From Anopheles merus (taxonomy: Eukaryota > Arthropoda > Insecta > Diptera > Culicidae), in NCBI RefSeq assembly GCF_017562075.2, contig NW_024427620.1, positions 1 through 64,000 of the forward strand: DNA of 64,000 nt, in the 5' to 3' direction. Positions 46,470 to 56,541 of the stretch are shown piece by piece. Position numbers and translations under genes: made by a program. Within the stretch, counting starts at the first letter, position 1; the number at the start of each line of letters is the position of its first letter. The notes under the pieces are model-generated. The model had not been told where the DNA came from. It did not search any database and saw only the letters and a program-made list of their open reading frames with translations.

Positions 46470-46638
46470 GTCAAATAGTATAGGTAAACCCGTCATGGGT
46501 TAAAGCCGCTTGTGGATCGTACCTCCATACATAGTCAATATTCTACTACGGATGAACAATAAGTATATGAAAGCCAACCTCAATAGTGGTACAGGTAGGC
46601 CTTGGTCGACAACGGTTGTTGTTCCAAAGAAAGAGTAG
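46470..46638 (+). mobile_element. SINE200-like SINE, older copy
   Basis: Shares CCGTCATGGGTT, AGCCAACC, GGCCTTG and ACGGTTGTTG landmarks in order with 11224-11428 but has a degraded B-box (GGTTAAAGCC) and no clear target duplication. Confidence 0.75.
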
Positions 46639-47140
46639 ACAGTAAAACTCACACATGCTTCCAAGGCAGCACAATGAAGTAAGTTGTAATGATGCAAAGG
46701 ATTATCGAAGCCATAATTTTGTATTCACTATACACGAAATTTTTTGGCTTAAGCCGAGCGTACTCTATAGACTAATTTTGAGTTTGACCTCATTATCTTA
46801 AGGCGGCTGGCCGAAACATCAACCCTACGTGCAGCATCATAATTCTATGCCTCTCTGAAAAGATATTATAATAGCTAGAAAAAATGGTATGCATGCATTT
46901 CAATTTGCTCCTGCATCGATGAAAAAATAGTTTAATTGCAGATGACATGTACTATCATTCGCTTGATGACCAAAGATATTTTTGATAGCTTGCGCGAGCT
47001 TCCACATGGTACACTAGTGTAGATCAAAATTACACTAGTGAGTACACAACGTGTATCGACTTCAACTTTTTAGAATTTACAAACAAGCATATCCTGGATA
47101 AATTATTCATCCATTTTTTTTTTTATTTTCATCCCCTAAG

Positions 47141-47952
47141 GAGAGGCTTGGCAAGATATTATGCTTGATTGTTCCGCTCGTGAAGAGGTACGCTGCGATG
47201 AAAACTCAGAGGATAAGGAATCCAAAGAAGGCTGTGGATCCAACTTCGCCTTCCCTTACTTTATTTCCTTCTATGTACTTTGTTCATTTCTCATCATAAA
47301 TTTGTTCGTGGCTGTTATAATGGATAACTTTGACTATTTGACACGAGACTGGTCTATACTTGGACCCCATCATCTGGATGAGTTTGTGCGCCTGTGGAGC
47401 GAGTACGATCCAGACGCCAAGGGTCGTATCAAGCATCTGGACGTAGTGACTCTGTTACGTAAAATCTCGCCACCGCTAGGTTTTGGCAAGCTGTGCCCGC
47501 ACCGAGTAGCCTGTAAGCGTCTAGTCTCGATGAACATGCCGCTAAACAGTGACGGTACGGTGTTATTCAATGCAACACTGTTTGCGGTAGTGCGCACTTC
47601 GTTAAAAATCAAAACTGAGGGGAACATCGATGAAGCGAATCTTGAGCTGAGACATATTATTAAACAAATATGGAAACGAACAAGCAATAAACTGCTGGAT
47701 CAAGTAGTGCCCCCGCCTGGCATAGATGATGAGGTAACGGTGGGTAAATTCTACGCAACATATTTAATACAGGACTACTTCAGGAGGTTTAAAAAACGAA
47801 AAAACTATGACCGTAATTCTGAACCGGCTTCACACATGACTTTACTCGCCGGATTACGAATACTGCATAAAAAAGGGCCCAAACTGAAGCGTAAGATTTC
47901 GGGTACACTTCATGAAAGTGCATCTTCTATAAACCCAGAGCCAACACATCGG
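47141..47952 (+). CDS. Ca-alpha1D: L-type calcium channel alpha-1, exon: IV filter, IVS6, EF-hand, IQ motif
   Basis: The 812-nt exon completes TGEAW (repeat IV filter Glu), then a Cys-containing loop, IVS6 (FISFYVLCSFLIINLFVAVI), the FDYLTRDWSILGPHHLDEF linker, an EF-hand-like region (DPDAKGRIKHLDVV), the pre-IQ helices and the IQ motif KFYATYLIQDYFRRFKKRK that binds calmodulin. The IQ sequence is the L-type form. Retaining the next intron would end the protein after 17 mainly hydrophobic residues at 48003. Confidence 0.96.
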
Positions 47953-48148
47953 GTAGGTGTATTTATATGGTGCTTGTTATTTTTGCTTTTTTGCTATTTT
48001 TAAGTGTATTTCTACATGCTTTAATCACTTAATTATAATTTTATTTGTTTTCACTACTATTAAAAATTAAAGGCACTTTTGCGAATCACTGTTGGAGAAC
48101 GTATTGCTTCACAAAATTGATTTTCATCTTTTTTTCTTTTTACTATAG

Positions 48149-48218
48149 CGTAATCACAAGCTCTTTGGAATTAACTGGCCCACGTCATACACGATAAGGA
48201 AACCATACTTTAATAAAG
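48149..48218 (+). CDS. Ca-alpha1D: L-type calcium channel alpha-1, exon: C-tail part 1
   Basis: The 70-nt exon between TTTTTACTATAG and a GTAATT donor; encodes RNHKLFGINWPTSYTIRKPY and FNK. Phase fits both neighbours. The sequence is not strongly conserved, so the call rests on splice sites and phase. Confidence 0.78.
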
Positions 48219-48280
48219 GTAATTGAAACAACCATTCAGCATACCGTTATCTAATTCTTTTTCTTAATATTTTTAAATAG

Positions 48281-48552
48281 CTAATACTATTAATTCGACC
48301 CAAGAACATTGCCCTCCAGTTCGGACGACAAGAACTTATGCTACACTGAACAAAGGATTCCGCAATGTCAATAAAACTCTAATGTACGGTTTTAGAATGA
48401 TGCATGATCACGATCAGTTCAAAGAAACTTTCACCAGTGATATTGAAATTGAAACCAATGATACTGATAGAGCACTAAAACCACTTTGTTTTGGCGAAAT
48501 ATATTCAAAACAGACTAGCCGGGTTGTAAATGCAGCAGAAAATGAAACATAA
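48281..48552 (+). CDS. Ca-alpha1D: L-type calcium channel alpha-1, last exon and stop
   Basis: Acceptor TTTTAAATAG; 90 codons plus TAA at 48550-48552, ending VVNAAENET. The tail after the IQ motif is only about 180 residues, much shorter than I expect for Drosophila Ca-alpha1D. Alternative 3' exons, or a lineage-specific truncation, would explain it. I see no AATAAA within about 200 bp downstream. Confidence 0.78.
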
Positions 48553-48838
48553 TCTTTAATACTGATACAGTCTTTCCCGGAGTTACGCTAGTTCGAGTTA
48601 TGTTAATTTTTATTTTTCACCGTTTATATGTCAAACCAGTACAATTTTCTCCATCTATTATCAAATGAAAACATTTTGATTTTTTTTTTCAAAATTGTTA
48701 AGTCACTAAACTGAATTTTCTACACCAAGAATTGAATAAGTAATTAATTACATCAATGAACTAGATTCAATCAAAAATCATTATTACTCAAGTATATTTT
48801 GGCTGTAATACTTTACCGTAGCAATATACGATGCCCAA

Positions 48839-49016
48839 TCTCAGATTGCGCATATGTTTATCTGTCAAACGACTCGATTTGATATATTTATCTATCATTA
48901 AAAGTTTATATATCTCGGACATATAATCTCAAAACGTTTATAGGCCAGCGATGGCTACGCGAATTGATATATTTTTTGACAAAACGAATATATGCGCAAT
49001 CTGAGATTGCGCATCG
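48839..49016. mobile_element. MITE with nested palindromic ends, 178 bp
   Basis: Starts CGATGCCCAATCTCAGATTG and ends CAATCTGAGATTGCGCATCG. Each end is itself palindromic around CAATCTGAGATTG. AT-rich interior. Confidence 0.8.
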
Positions 49017-49093
49017 TTTATTTATATGGTTACATTCGACTTACGGGGATATCCGATTTACGCAAATGGCTCCGGAACGCATTATTCGCGTGA

Positions 49094-49252
49094 CCCAGCG
49101 CTCTAGCACCAATCGAACACGACATCGAACATGAAAAAAGTATGGGATTTGACATGTTCGATTTATTGGTTACCAAATCGAACATGTCAAAGATAATTAG
49201 GACATAATTTTTCATGTTCGATGTTGTGTTCGATTTGTGCTAGAGCGCTGGG
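49094..49252. mobile_element. MITE (CCCAGCGCTCTAGCAC family), 159 bp
   Basis: The ends CCCAGCGCTCTAGCAC and GTGCTAGAGCGCTGGG are perfect inverses; the interior repeats ATCGAACA(C/T) and CATGTTCGAT segments. A related flank without the insert appears inverted near 50720 (AGCGCTGGGTAACTCAGG). Confidence 0.88.
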
Positions 49253-49364
49253 CAAGGTGGATTAAATATATCAGATGGTGGAATCTAGAGCATTTTGAGA
49301 ATTCGTCACTTGACGTAAGGTCCCCAGGATTCAAACGTTGTTTCCATTTTTTAATTTGATAATA

Positions 49365-49718
49365 CAGTCTGTTCCCGAGCTACGCGGCTCTCGACATACG
49401 CGGATTCGAAAATACGCGGTTATCTAAATTTGACAGATCAAATATCAAATTAATACAATTTGCGTCAAGAATTGTCCATGGCAGTAAAATTGCATTTTGG
49501 TAGTATATTTAATCCACTTAAAAGTAAAAAATATCAGAATGTTCTGCAAAAATCGTATCAAATCAATGATTAAGTGTATAACACTACCAAATTTCATTAA
49601 AAAAATACCGAGTTATCAATTACATTTTGGCCAAAACCGCGAAATTCGATTTACGCAGATGTTCGAATTACGCGGATTTCTTGGGAACGCAGAAATCGCG
49701 TAACTCGGGAACAGACTG
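49365..49718. mobile_element. TA-flanked MITE with CAGTCTGTTCCCGAG ends, 354 bp
   Basis: Starts CAGTCTGTTCCCGAGCTACG and ends CGTAACTCGGGAACAGACTG, with TA on each side. Several ACGCGGATT-like internal repeats. The sequence at 48567 (CAGTCTTTCCCGGAGTTACG) is a related end. Confidence 0.9.
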
Positions 49719-49719
49719 T

Positions 49720-51395
49720 ATAATTTATCTACCACATTTTTTCGATTAAAATTACTTTTAAAATATATTTTGAGCATTGCGAGTTCTTATTTAACATTAA
49801 AACATAGATTCAAGTGAGTTCCCATATAACCAAATCGGCCTTAACCCACTGTCAAGCCGATTCAAACCCACGTGGGTTGGTGGTGGTCGATTCTAAGGTC
49901 AATATGCTGAACAGGATTTTAACTCATCGATTGTAAAAAATCATTCACTTACATCACTGCACTTAAACTTTAGCAATATTATTAGTCTATAAACTATGCT
50001 CTGACCAGCGAAATGAAAGAGTCCATTCGCAAGTAAACAAACACATATATACACATATTACACAAGGATGTTTCACTAACCAACTTAAACACACACGTTT
50101 GATTGCTTCTTTTGCATAATTAAATCACATTTCAACACAGGTGAAACATGTTGAGCCAATAAATAACCTGTGTATAAAAAACTGCCTTCCAAAACATTGA
50201 AGTATCCACTTATGTGGCCGTATGGCTTCACCCACCAAACAGAATGTGTTTTGGCTTTGTTTGATGCAACTTAATTTTAAGTACAAGAAATTGGTGGCGT
50301 TTTCGTTATCTTGGTTCTTTGGGTTATTTCGTGTCAATTCGTGAATTTATTGTATAATTCATTGTGTTTTCGACATGTTTGGGGATCATGGGAAATCATT
50401 TATATTTCCTATTTTAAAATTTATTCCTCATTATCTATGAGACACATGGACAATTTAAGTTAAATGGCAATTCTTACTCACATGGTTTTTAATTTTCTTG
50501 ACGAAACAAATCATCAAATCTTTTGTTATTATATCTCATTTTTTCAATAAAATCAATTGACATACAAAAATGCACGTAGTAACAAAGAAATCTGTTCTAT
50601 TAGCTATGCTTTGTGCGCGGAAACCAATGGTTAATGGTTTTAAAATGACGTAAAGTCCCTCAACCCACGGCGACAAATGGCGACCCACGATAGGCCCTTT
50701 TCCACCACCTGGTATTTTTAATCCACCTTGAGCGCTGGGTAACTCAGGAAAAGACTGCATCCCAATCGAATTTTTTCGGGGATAATGGACACAAACTCAT
50801 GCCATCCTTTTCTATTCATCAGCCCTACTCTCTCACACACATCGATGAACTTTTACACATCTCTTTGTTCATTATGCTATATTTGAAGGGTTTAAAAGTG
50901 ATAGATAACAATACATGTTCATGAAGTAGTTATTTTCAAATGGTAATGGTGTAATGTTTGTACCATGGTCGACCTGAGTTCATTTCCATTTTTATTGTTT
51001 TCATTGATGATTTAAAGTTATCTTTTATGTTTAAAACATCCAGCTCCAATAAGTTCAGACCCTTTTATTCATTGTTAGAAATTTAATAGTCAATCTGTTA
51101 TTTTTATTGTTTTATTTAATCCTTTTAATTCATTTAATATCAGTACCCCTTCATACAACAAAACCAGTAAATAGCACGATAATGAATAATGATATGGTGG
51201 CGCAACTGGCAAAGTGATTCGAAGTAGAACTAGTGAAGTGGTTGGTAGCATCACGGATGATGCATGAGAATGAATTGGAACATGAGGTGAGATAGTGAAT
51301 CCGAATGTTCATTTCTATTTTTAGCTCTTTTTTTACATGGGTTTATCCTTCACGTGTGTTCACTATCCCTGAAAATGATCTGTATTTCGTTGATG
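49720..51395. other. Intergenic DNA
   Basis: No coding evidence. It contains a 66-bp segment (50761-50826) that recurs at 53685-53748, and an end-like GTAACTCAGGAAAAGACTG at 50738. Confidence 0.5.
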
Positions 51396-51433
51396 TTTTC
51401 GGGGATAATTCGTTAACGAATTATCCCCGAAAA
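51396..51433. repeat. Perfect 38-bp palindrome centred on TTAA
   Basis: TTTTCGGGGATAATTCGTT followed by its exact reverse complement. The half-site TTTTCGGGGATAAT also occurs at about 50771 and 53694. Confidence 0.95.
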
Positions 51434-52024
51434 GTCCAGCGAAAACTAGCGTAGTCAGGAGTTTGGGAGGGTAAGTCAGGGTTGGTTCGACACTGCTTAC
51501 CTACAGTACAGACACCTTGCCGTTTTAGTATTTATACAACTTTCTGCAGAAAAAAATTGTACTAACATATTATTTATATTACCTATTTCGAATATTTGAG
51601 TGACCTGCAAACAAAATAAACACATAGTGGTTCTGATTGACAGCCGATGTAAGTTTTTACTCCTGGGACTTAAGGAATTGTGGCGTTATTTCAACAAAAT
51701 TATAGTTTCCGTGTAAATAGTATTGTTTTAAAAACACTTTTGATTAGTTCTGTATCACAGGGCGTAATTTTTATATTAAACTATATAATATAAAATGTTG
51801 TGCGTCCAATGGGGGTAAAATCGACACCCCACTTGGTAGTAGTGTAATGCTGATTTGTAGCATGTTAACTTTTTTTATATCGTAATTTGAAAGTGCCTGT
51901 ATTTTATACAGATGTCCCTTAACGATGTACGAGAAACGTAATAATTAAGCTGAACAAACACGAAATTAAAAATGTCGTAGAAGCTTTAAAACTCAAGATG
52001 TCTACAAACCAAGGAAGTTATAAT

Positions 52025-52945
52025 CAGTATTGCAAAATGTCATGAGTATCACGAGATTTTCACCAACGAAAACAATGAACATATCCATGGTAGCTTGATG
52101 CTCATTGCTGATAGTCAATGAAAGTGCGTCATGATATGCAGAACACGACATGTGAATACTTCAGTCCAACGCGATACTCTGACTGACAAGCTTAACTTAA
52201 TGCCGGCGCAAGCATAATCATGATTTTTTTCTGGCTGTGAACAGTGCTGCCAAATGCCACTGTTTCAGTCATCAACACTCATGACTGAAACGCAGCTCAA
52301 ATCAGATCACGTACACAACTGCGATGATCAGTGACTATACTCAAACAGTTGGTGGATCCATCACATGCTTGGTGACATTTAGTTTAGCACCCAACATTTA
52401 ATCACTCACTTGGTCACGACATTGTTGTCGGCGATAATCGCGACATTCTTGGAATATACTTGGCGCATGGGCTCTAGCAACAAAATGAGCATGCTTTCTT
52501 CCTCTATCTATTTTGATTATCTTTCGAGTCAAACAGAGCGAGAAAACATGCTCATTTTGTTTCTTGGAGCCACTCGCACGCAATGCATATCTCCCGTGAC
52601 CATCGCGATGATCACCGACTGAAAATATCGCGACCAAGTGATTGAACTGTTTGAGGCTCGCCTCTGATCTTCGCAGTAGAGCTCGTGACGCTGAGATGAT
52701 TTTGTTTCAGCCAGAATTTGTCATGACTATGTCAGTGACATTTTGCAAAATTGATCACAGCAAAAAAAAGTCGTGATATAGTGACTGACCAAGCGATGGT
52801 CGCAAACATGTCATGAGCATGTATTAGTCACAGCAATCGTTCTGAGTATCACCTCTGATTATCACTATTGAGTACGTGACGGTGATATGGATTTTGTTTC
52901 AGTCATATTTTTTTATGACATTGATAGTGACATTTTGCAGCACTG
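52025..52945. mobile_element. hAT-like non-autonomous element, 921 bp
   Basis: Starts CAGTATTGCAAAATGTCA and ends TGACATTTTGCAGCACTG. The flanking octamers GTTATAAT and ATTATAAT agree at seven of eight bases, the duplication size of hAT elements. The interior has further CAGT(G)CTG- and TTTTGCA-type sites and an inverted pair around 52484 and 52548. No transposase frame. Confidence 0.82.
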
Positions 52946-53684
52946 ATTATAATTATAGAATTCAGCTATTATTCCATCACAGAACGTTTGCCAAACTCTC
53001 ATTCAAAACATGAACTTTACATATGGTTTAGGCTTATGAAAATTAATATTGTTATGGCTTTGACCGTATTTTAGGCTGACTTTAGGCCGGGTAGGCTTAA
53101 CTGAAGAAAAAAATAGTCGCTGGTTTGGAATCACATTGACCGATGTTCGACTGTTGGCTTTCGAGTTGGCATAGAAAAAAAACTGAACACTTTTCGATTT
53201 TATAAAAAAAGAAGAAGATTACTGAAAGATGGCTGCCAGGTTAATTTTTAAAGGAATCTTAACCAATATTCCGTAAACCAGATGCTATCGCTGCAGCTTC
53301 TACTATATGGAGTCTGGTCCGATGCTATTTGTAATGAAATTTTTGCTCTTGCTTGTTACTTCATTTCTTTCGCATATTTATTACTACTAAAACCAATGTG
53401 TCGAAATCACCCCCAAGGTGTCGATTTTACCCCATCATGGTGTCGAACTTACCCGCACTGCAGTCGTGGCGCAACAAAAAACACACTTTTTTATTGTGCT
53501 CAAAATATTATCAAAATCAATCCAGGAACCTTAGTTTCTCGTGAGATGGTACATAATACATCAAAAAAGCTTTTTCGATGCCTACTAGTAAGTTTACATT
53601 GGCAAAAGTATTGCAATCACGCGAAAACCTTAAGGCGTCGAAATTACCCCAAGTTCCCCTACCGGCGGTTATGGCTTGTTCACC
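52946..53684. other. Intergenic DNA
   Basis: Includes several GGTGTCGATTTTACCCC-like motifs (53407-53450) related to GGGGGTAAAATCGACACC near 51811, possibly ends of another element into which the hAT-like copy inserted. No gene supported. Confidence 0.4.
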
Positions 53685-53748
53685 CAATCTAATTTTTTCG
53701 GGGATAATGGACACAAACTCATGCCATCCTTTTCTATTCATAAGCCCT
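53685..53748. repeat. Copy of 50761-50826 flanking the BEL element
   Basis: CCCAATC(T/G)AATTTTTTCGG to ATTCAT(A/C)AGCCCT is nearly identical to 50761-50826. The match ends at the BEL LTR, so 50826-50830 shows what the site looked like before insertion. Confidence 0.88.
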
Positions 53749-54064
53749 TGTCGCTAACGACAATTAAGGCTTAAGAAACAAAGCGTTGCTAGGTCAATAA
53801 ATGCTGACTAGCTACGTTATGCAACGCGCCAGCGATGCGCGCTGGTTTAACGATTATATGGAAAAATAGGCTAAGAAGAATAGACTAAGAAGAATATGCT
53901 GATCGACGACGGTCAGCATTTTTAGACTATAAAATCAATTGAATAAATTAATGAAGCCATTATTTGCCAAGAGCCAGTTGGTGCGTTTATTATTGTGTTT
54001 AAGTCGGCGTGTACTGTGCCTGTCTTAAGCTGCTGCTCCGAAAGACTCTTTCGTGTGCGCGACA
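53749..54064 (+). repeat. BEL LTR 1 (5')
   Basis: 316 bp, TGTCGCTAACG to GCGCGACA. Contains the hairpins CCAGCG/CGCTGG and ATGCTGA/TCAGCAT, and AATAAA near 53942. Differs from the LTR at 61504 by four substitutions, all in the first 40 bp. Confidence 0.93.
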
Positions 54065-54066
54065 AA

Positions 54067-54084
54067 TGGTGGCTCCAGAGAGGA
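54067..54084 (+). other. BEL primer binding site
   Basis: TGGTGGCTCCAGAGAGGA, two bases after the LTR; the TGG start matches a tRNA CCA end. Repeated at 61822. The tRNA is not identified. Confidence 0.75.
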
Positions 54085-54948
54085 CGCATCAACCAACGGT
54101 TCGGCAAGTAGTCAAATAAATCGGGAAATAAAAACCCGAAGTAGTAACAATCCCGTAGAGGCGTGAATAGAACCCACAGCAACCCAAGCAGGGTTGTGAT
54201 AGTGAAACAACGGCGACAGACGACGATCCGGCGTAGCCGATCTACGACAGTCAGCCCAGGAAGAAGGGCCACGCACCAGTTGCCGACGAAGCAAAACCCG
54301 AGAAGCGCCTCGGCGGTGAGTGAGTACAAAAGAACTGTAAGTGCAACGTCACAACAGTGAATAGAACGCGGTCATTGTCGCTAGTGAAGTGACGCAATCG
54401 AAAGTGAACTCGATACTGCCAACGTATAAGGCAAATGCTGAACCAGTGAAAAGGTGACCAATACAAGTACGCCGCGAGCTTCGAAAAGTGCATCCGTTCT
54501 CGCAACGCAACATGAAACCGTCAGTTTAGCGCCAGTTGGAAACACAGTTATCGTAAAACGCATGCGTCGCAAGTATCGGACGTTAACTCCGACGAAACGT
54601 GATTATAAAAGTCTGCATAGCGAAACACGTGTGCCGCGAGCTAAATATTGCATAAGGCATCCGACGCAGTGCAACGTAGGAAGAGCAAATTGATGAAACT
54701 AATTGTGACGAGTGTACCCATCTTGTGTATGACCGTCGTGTGTATGACCGCCGACCCACCGCTAAGAAAATATCGTTCCGGTTGAGGCAACCATCGTTCT
54801 CGGTTTGAGGGCAACCGGCACGTAATACAGAAGACGTCGTATTTGATCCTGAGAAGACCAACAAGCAGCAGTGAAGAGATCACTCCCGATCCAGCCGTCC
54901 CTGACCAGCCGAATAGGAGTTGACCCTGCTGAAGCGGATTTGAACCAC

Positions 54949-54955
54949 GGTGAGT
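54949..54955 (+). promoter_or_regulatory. Strong splice-donor-like site before gag
   Basis: ACG|GTGAGT lies about ten bases before the gag ATG; an equally good CGGTGAGT is near 54312. Retroviral and env-bearing insect elements use a donor near the gag start to make a spliced env mRNA. GTGAGT is kept in copy 2 despite a substitution right after it (about 62711). Confidence 0.5.
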
Positions 54956-54960
54956 ACAAG

Positions 54961-56541
54961 ATGGAATATGATTTTAAAAAGAATCCGAATGGGCACTGCA
55001 AATTGTGCACGAACCCAGATGATATAGGGAAATTGATAACTTGTATTGATTGCGACAGGTGGTTTCACTTGTCATGCTTAGATATAAAATCACCAATTGA
55101 AGATTTCCTATGCAAAAAATGTAAAGATATGGAAGTTGAACGGCAGGAACATAGGTCAGCACTAATGCAAACGCAAAAACTGCTGAAAGAAAAAATGACA
55201 AATGATGAAGAAAAAGAAAAAGTAAGAATAGAAGAAGAGCTAAAATGGCTACAAGGAGAGTTACAAAACAAAAAATCAGAAGATGTCAGTGAAAAACCAA
55301 TGACAAGTTCAGACGTAAAACTGTTAGCTCAGAGTTTAGACAAAATGGTTCAATCGTTGTGTTCTAAGGACTCGAAAGTAACACTTTCAAAGCTTCCAGA
55401 TTTCGATGGAAGCTATAAATGGTGGCCTCAATTTAAACAAGCCTACGAAGAAACTTCCCGAGCTTGTAAGTTTTCAAATTTAGAAAACATGAATAGGCTG
55501 CAAAAGCATCTGAAAGGCAAAGCACTTCGTGCGGTTAGCGGGTTAATGTTTAACCCAGAAAATGTTCCACTTGTATTAAACAGGCTCGACAAAATGTTCG
55601 GGAACCCTGAAAGCATTTACAAGTATTTACTGTTAGAATTACTAGTAGTGAAGCACATAACGACAGATAATCCTTCAGCATTTTTCGAATTTTCCAACGC
55701 TTTGCGCAATCTCATTGATAACAAGAATCTTACGCTACAAGACCTAGCAGAATGGTTGAAACCTTCTGAAGAACTGGCCATTATACTGGCCGCGAACGAA
55801 GGAGTAGCCAAACAAGAAAGGTCGAACCGTCAAAACATACAACATCGTCATAAAGGGTCAGAAAAGGAAACAATATGTCTAATTTGTGGATTTCCTCATG
55901 AAACCACTCGTTGCCGACAATTGAACGGTAAGACGCCCGATGAAAAATTATCTCTTTTTATTCGGCATAGAGTTTGCACCAATTGCTGCAAGTACAGCAA
56001 CCATAACGCCCAAAACTGTCGCCTACCACCACATTGTAGTGTGTACGGTTGCGGCAAAAGGCATCATAGTATGTTTCATAAAAGAAATCTGGTAGAAGGG
56101 CAATCTACACACAAAATAAATTGCCATCTGGAAAAAAATAATCTATTCTATCAGATCGTGCCCATCACTCTGCACCATAATGATAGAAAATTCGAAACAT
56201 ATGCATTCATGGATCCTGGCTCTTCAACTAGCCTCATTTTGGAAAGTGTCCTAAAAGAACTAAACGTTCACGGACCGAAAAGACCGCTAACTCTCTCCAG
56301 GACGGACGGTAGCATTCAAAAGGAGACAGAAAGTAGGATAGTTCCCATAACAGTAGAAGGAGCTAACAAAAGAAAATTCCAAGTTAAAGGTCTCAGGAGT
56401 GTAAGGGAACTTAACCTTCCTGTTCAAACCATAGATGCTCCGTGTTTGCCAAGAAATTTTAAACACTTGAAAGGCATAAGTATCTCTAGCTATGCAGATG
56501 CGAGGCCTACCGTGCTACTAGTCCCAATATCGAGAAGGTAG
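54961..56541 (+). CDS. BEL Gag-protease with N-terminal PHD finger
   Basis: 526 codons from the ATG at 54961 (the earlier GTG is not a credible start). Residues 13-54 form a C4HC3 PHD finger: Cys13/16, Cys28/31, His36/Cys39, Cys51/54. A Glu/Lys-rich coiled coil follows (about 58-105), then the BEL capsid region (SKLPDFDGSYKWWPQFKQAY ... GNPESIYKYLLLELL), zinc knuckles (CLICGFPHETTRC, CTNCCKYSNHNAQNC and CGKRHHSMFH) and a protease start (FMDPGSSTSLI) at about residue 418. It ends early where a lesion near 56520 shifts the frame, so the protease-RT connection is lost. Confidence 0.9.
   Translation: MEYDFKKNPNGHCKLCTNPDDIGKLITCIDCDRWFHLSCLDIKSPIEDFLCKKCKDMEVERQEHRSALMQTQKLLKEKMTNDEEKEKVRIEEELKWLQGELQNKKSEDVSEKPMTSSDVKLLAQSLDKMVQSLCSKDSKVTLSKLPDFDGSYKWWPQFKQAYEETSRACKFSNLENMNRLQKHLKGKALRAVSGLMFNPENVPLVLNRLDKMFGNPESIYKYLLLELLVVKHITTDNPSAFFEFSNALRNLIDNKNLTLQDLAEWLKPSEELAIILAANEGVAKQERSNRQNIQHRHKGSEKETICLICGFPHETTRCRQLNGKTPDEKLSLFIRHRVCTNCCKYSNHNAQNCRLPPHCSVYGCGKRHHSMFHKRNLVEGQSTHKINCHLEKNNLFYQIVPITLHHNDRKFETYAFMDPGSSTSLILESVLKELNVHGPKRPLTLSRTDGSIQKETESRIVPITVEGANKRKFQVKGLRSVRELNLPVQTIDAPCLPRNFKHLKGISISSYADARPTVLLVPISRR

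Noticed and set aside
53282..53692. 136-codon ORF
   Set aside because: No domain, AT-rich low-quality composition, and it overlaps repeat motifs around 53407-53450.
53922..54329. 135-codon minus-strand ORF present twice (also 61677-62084)
   Set aside because: It is antisense to the BEL LTR and leader and is duplicated with the element; no domain seen.
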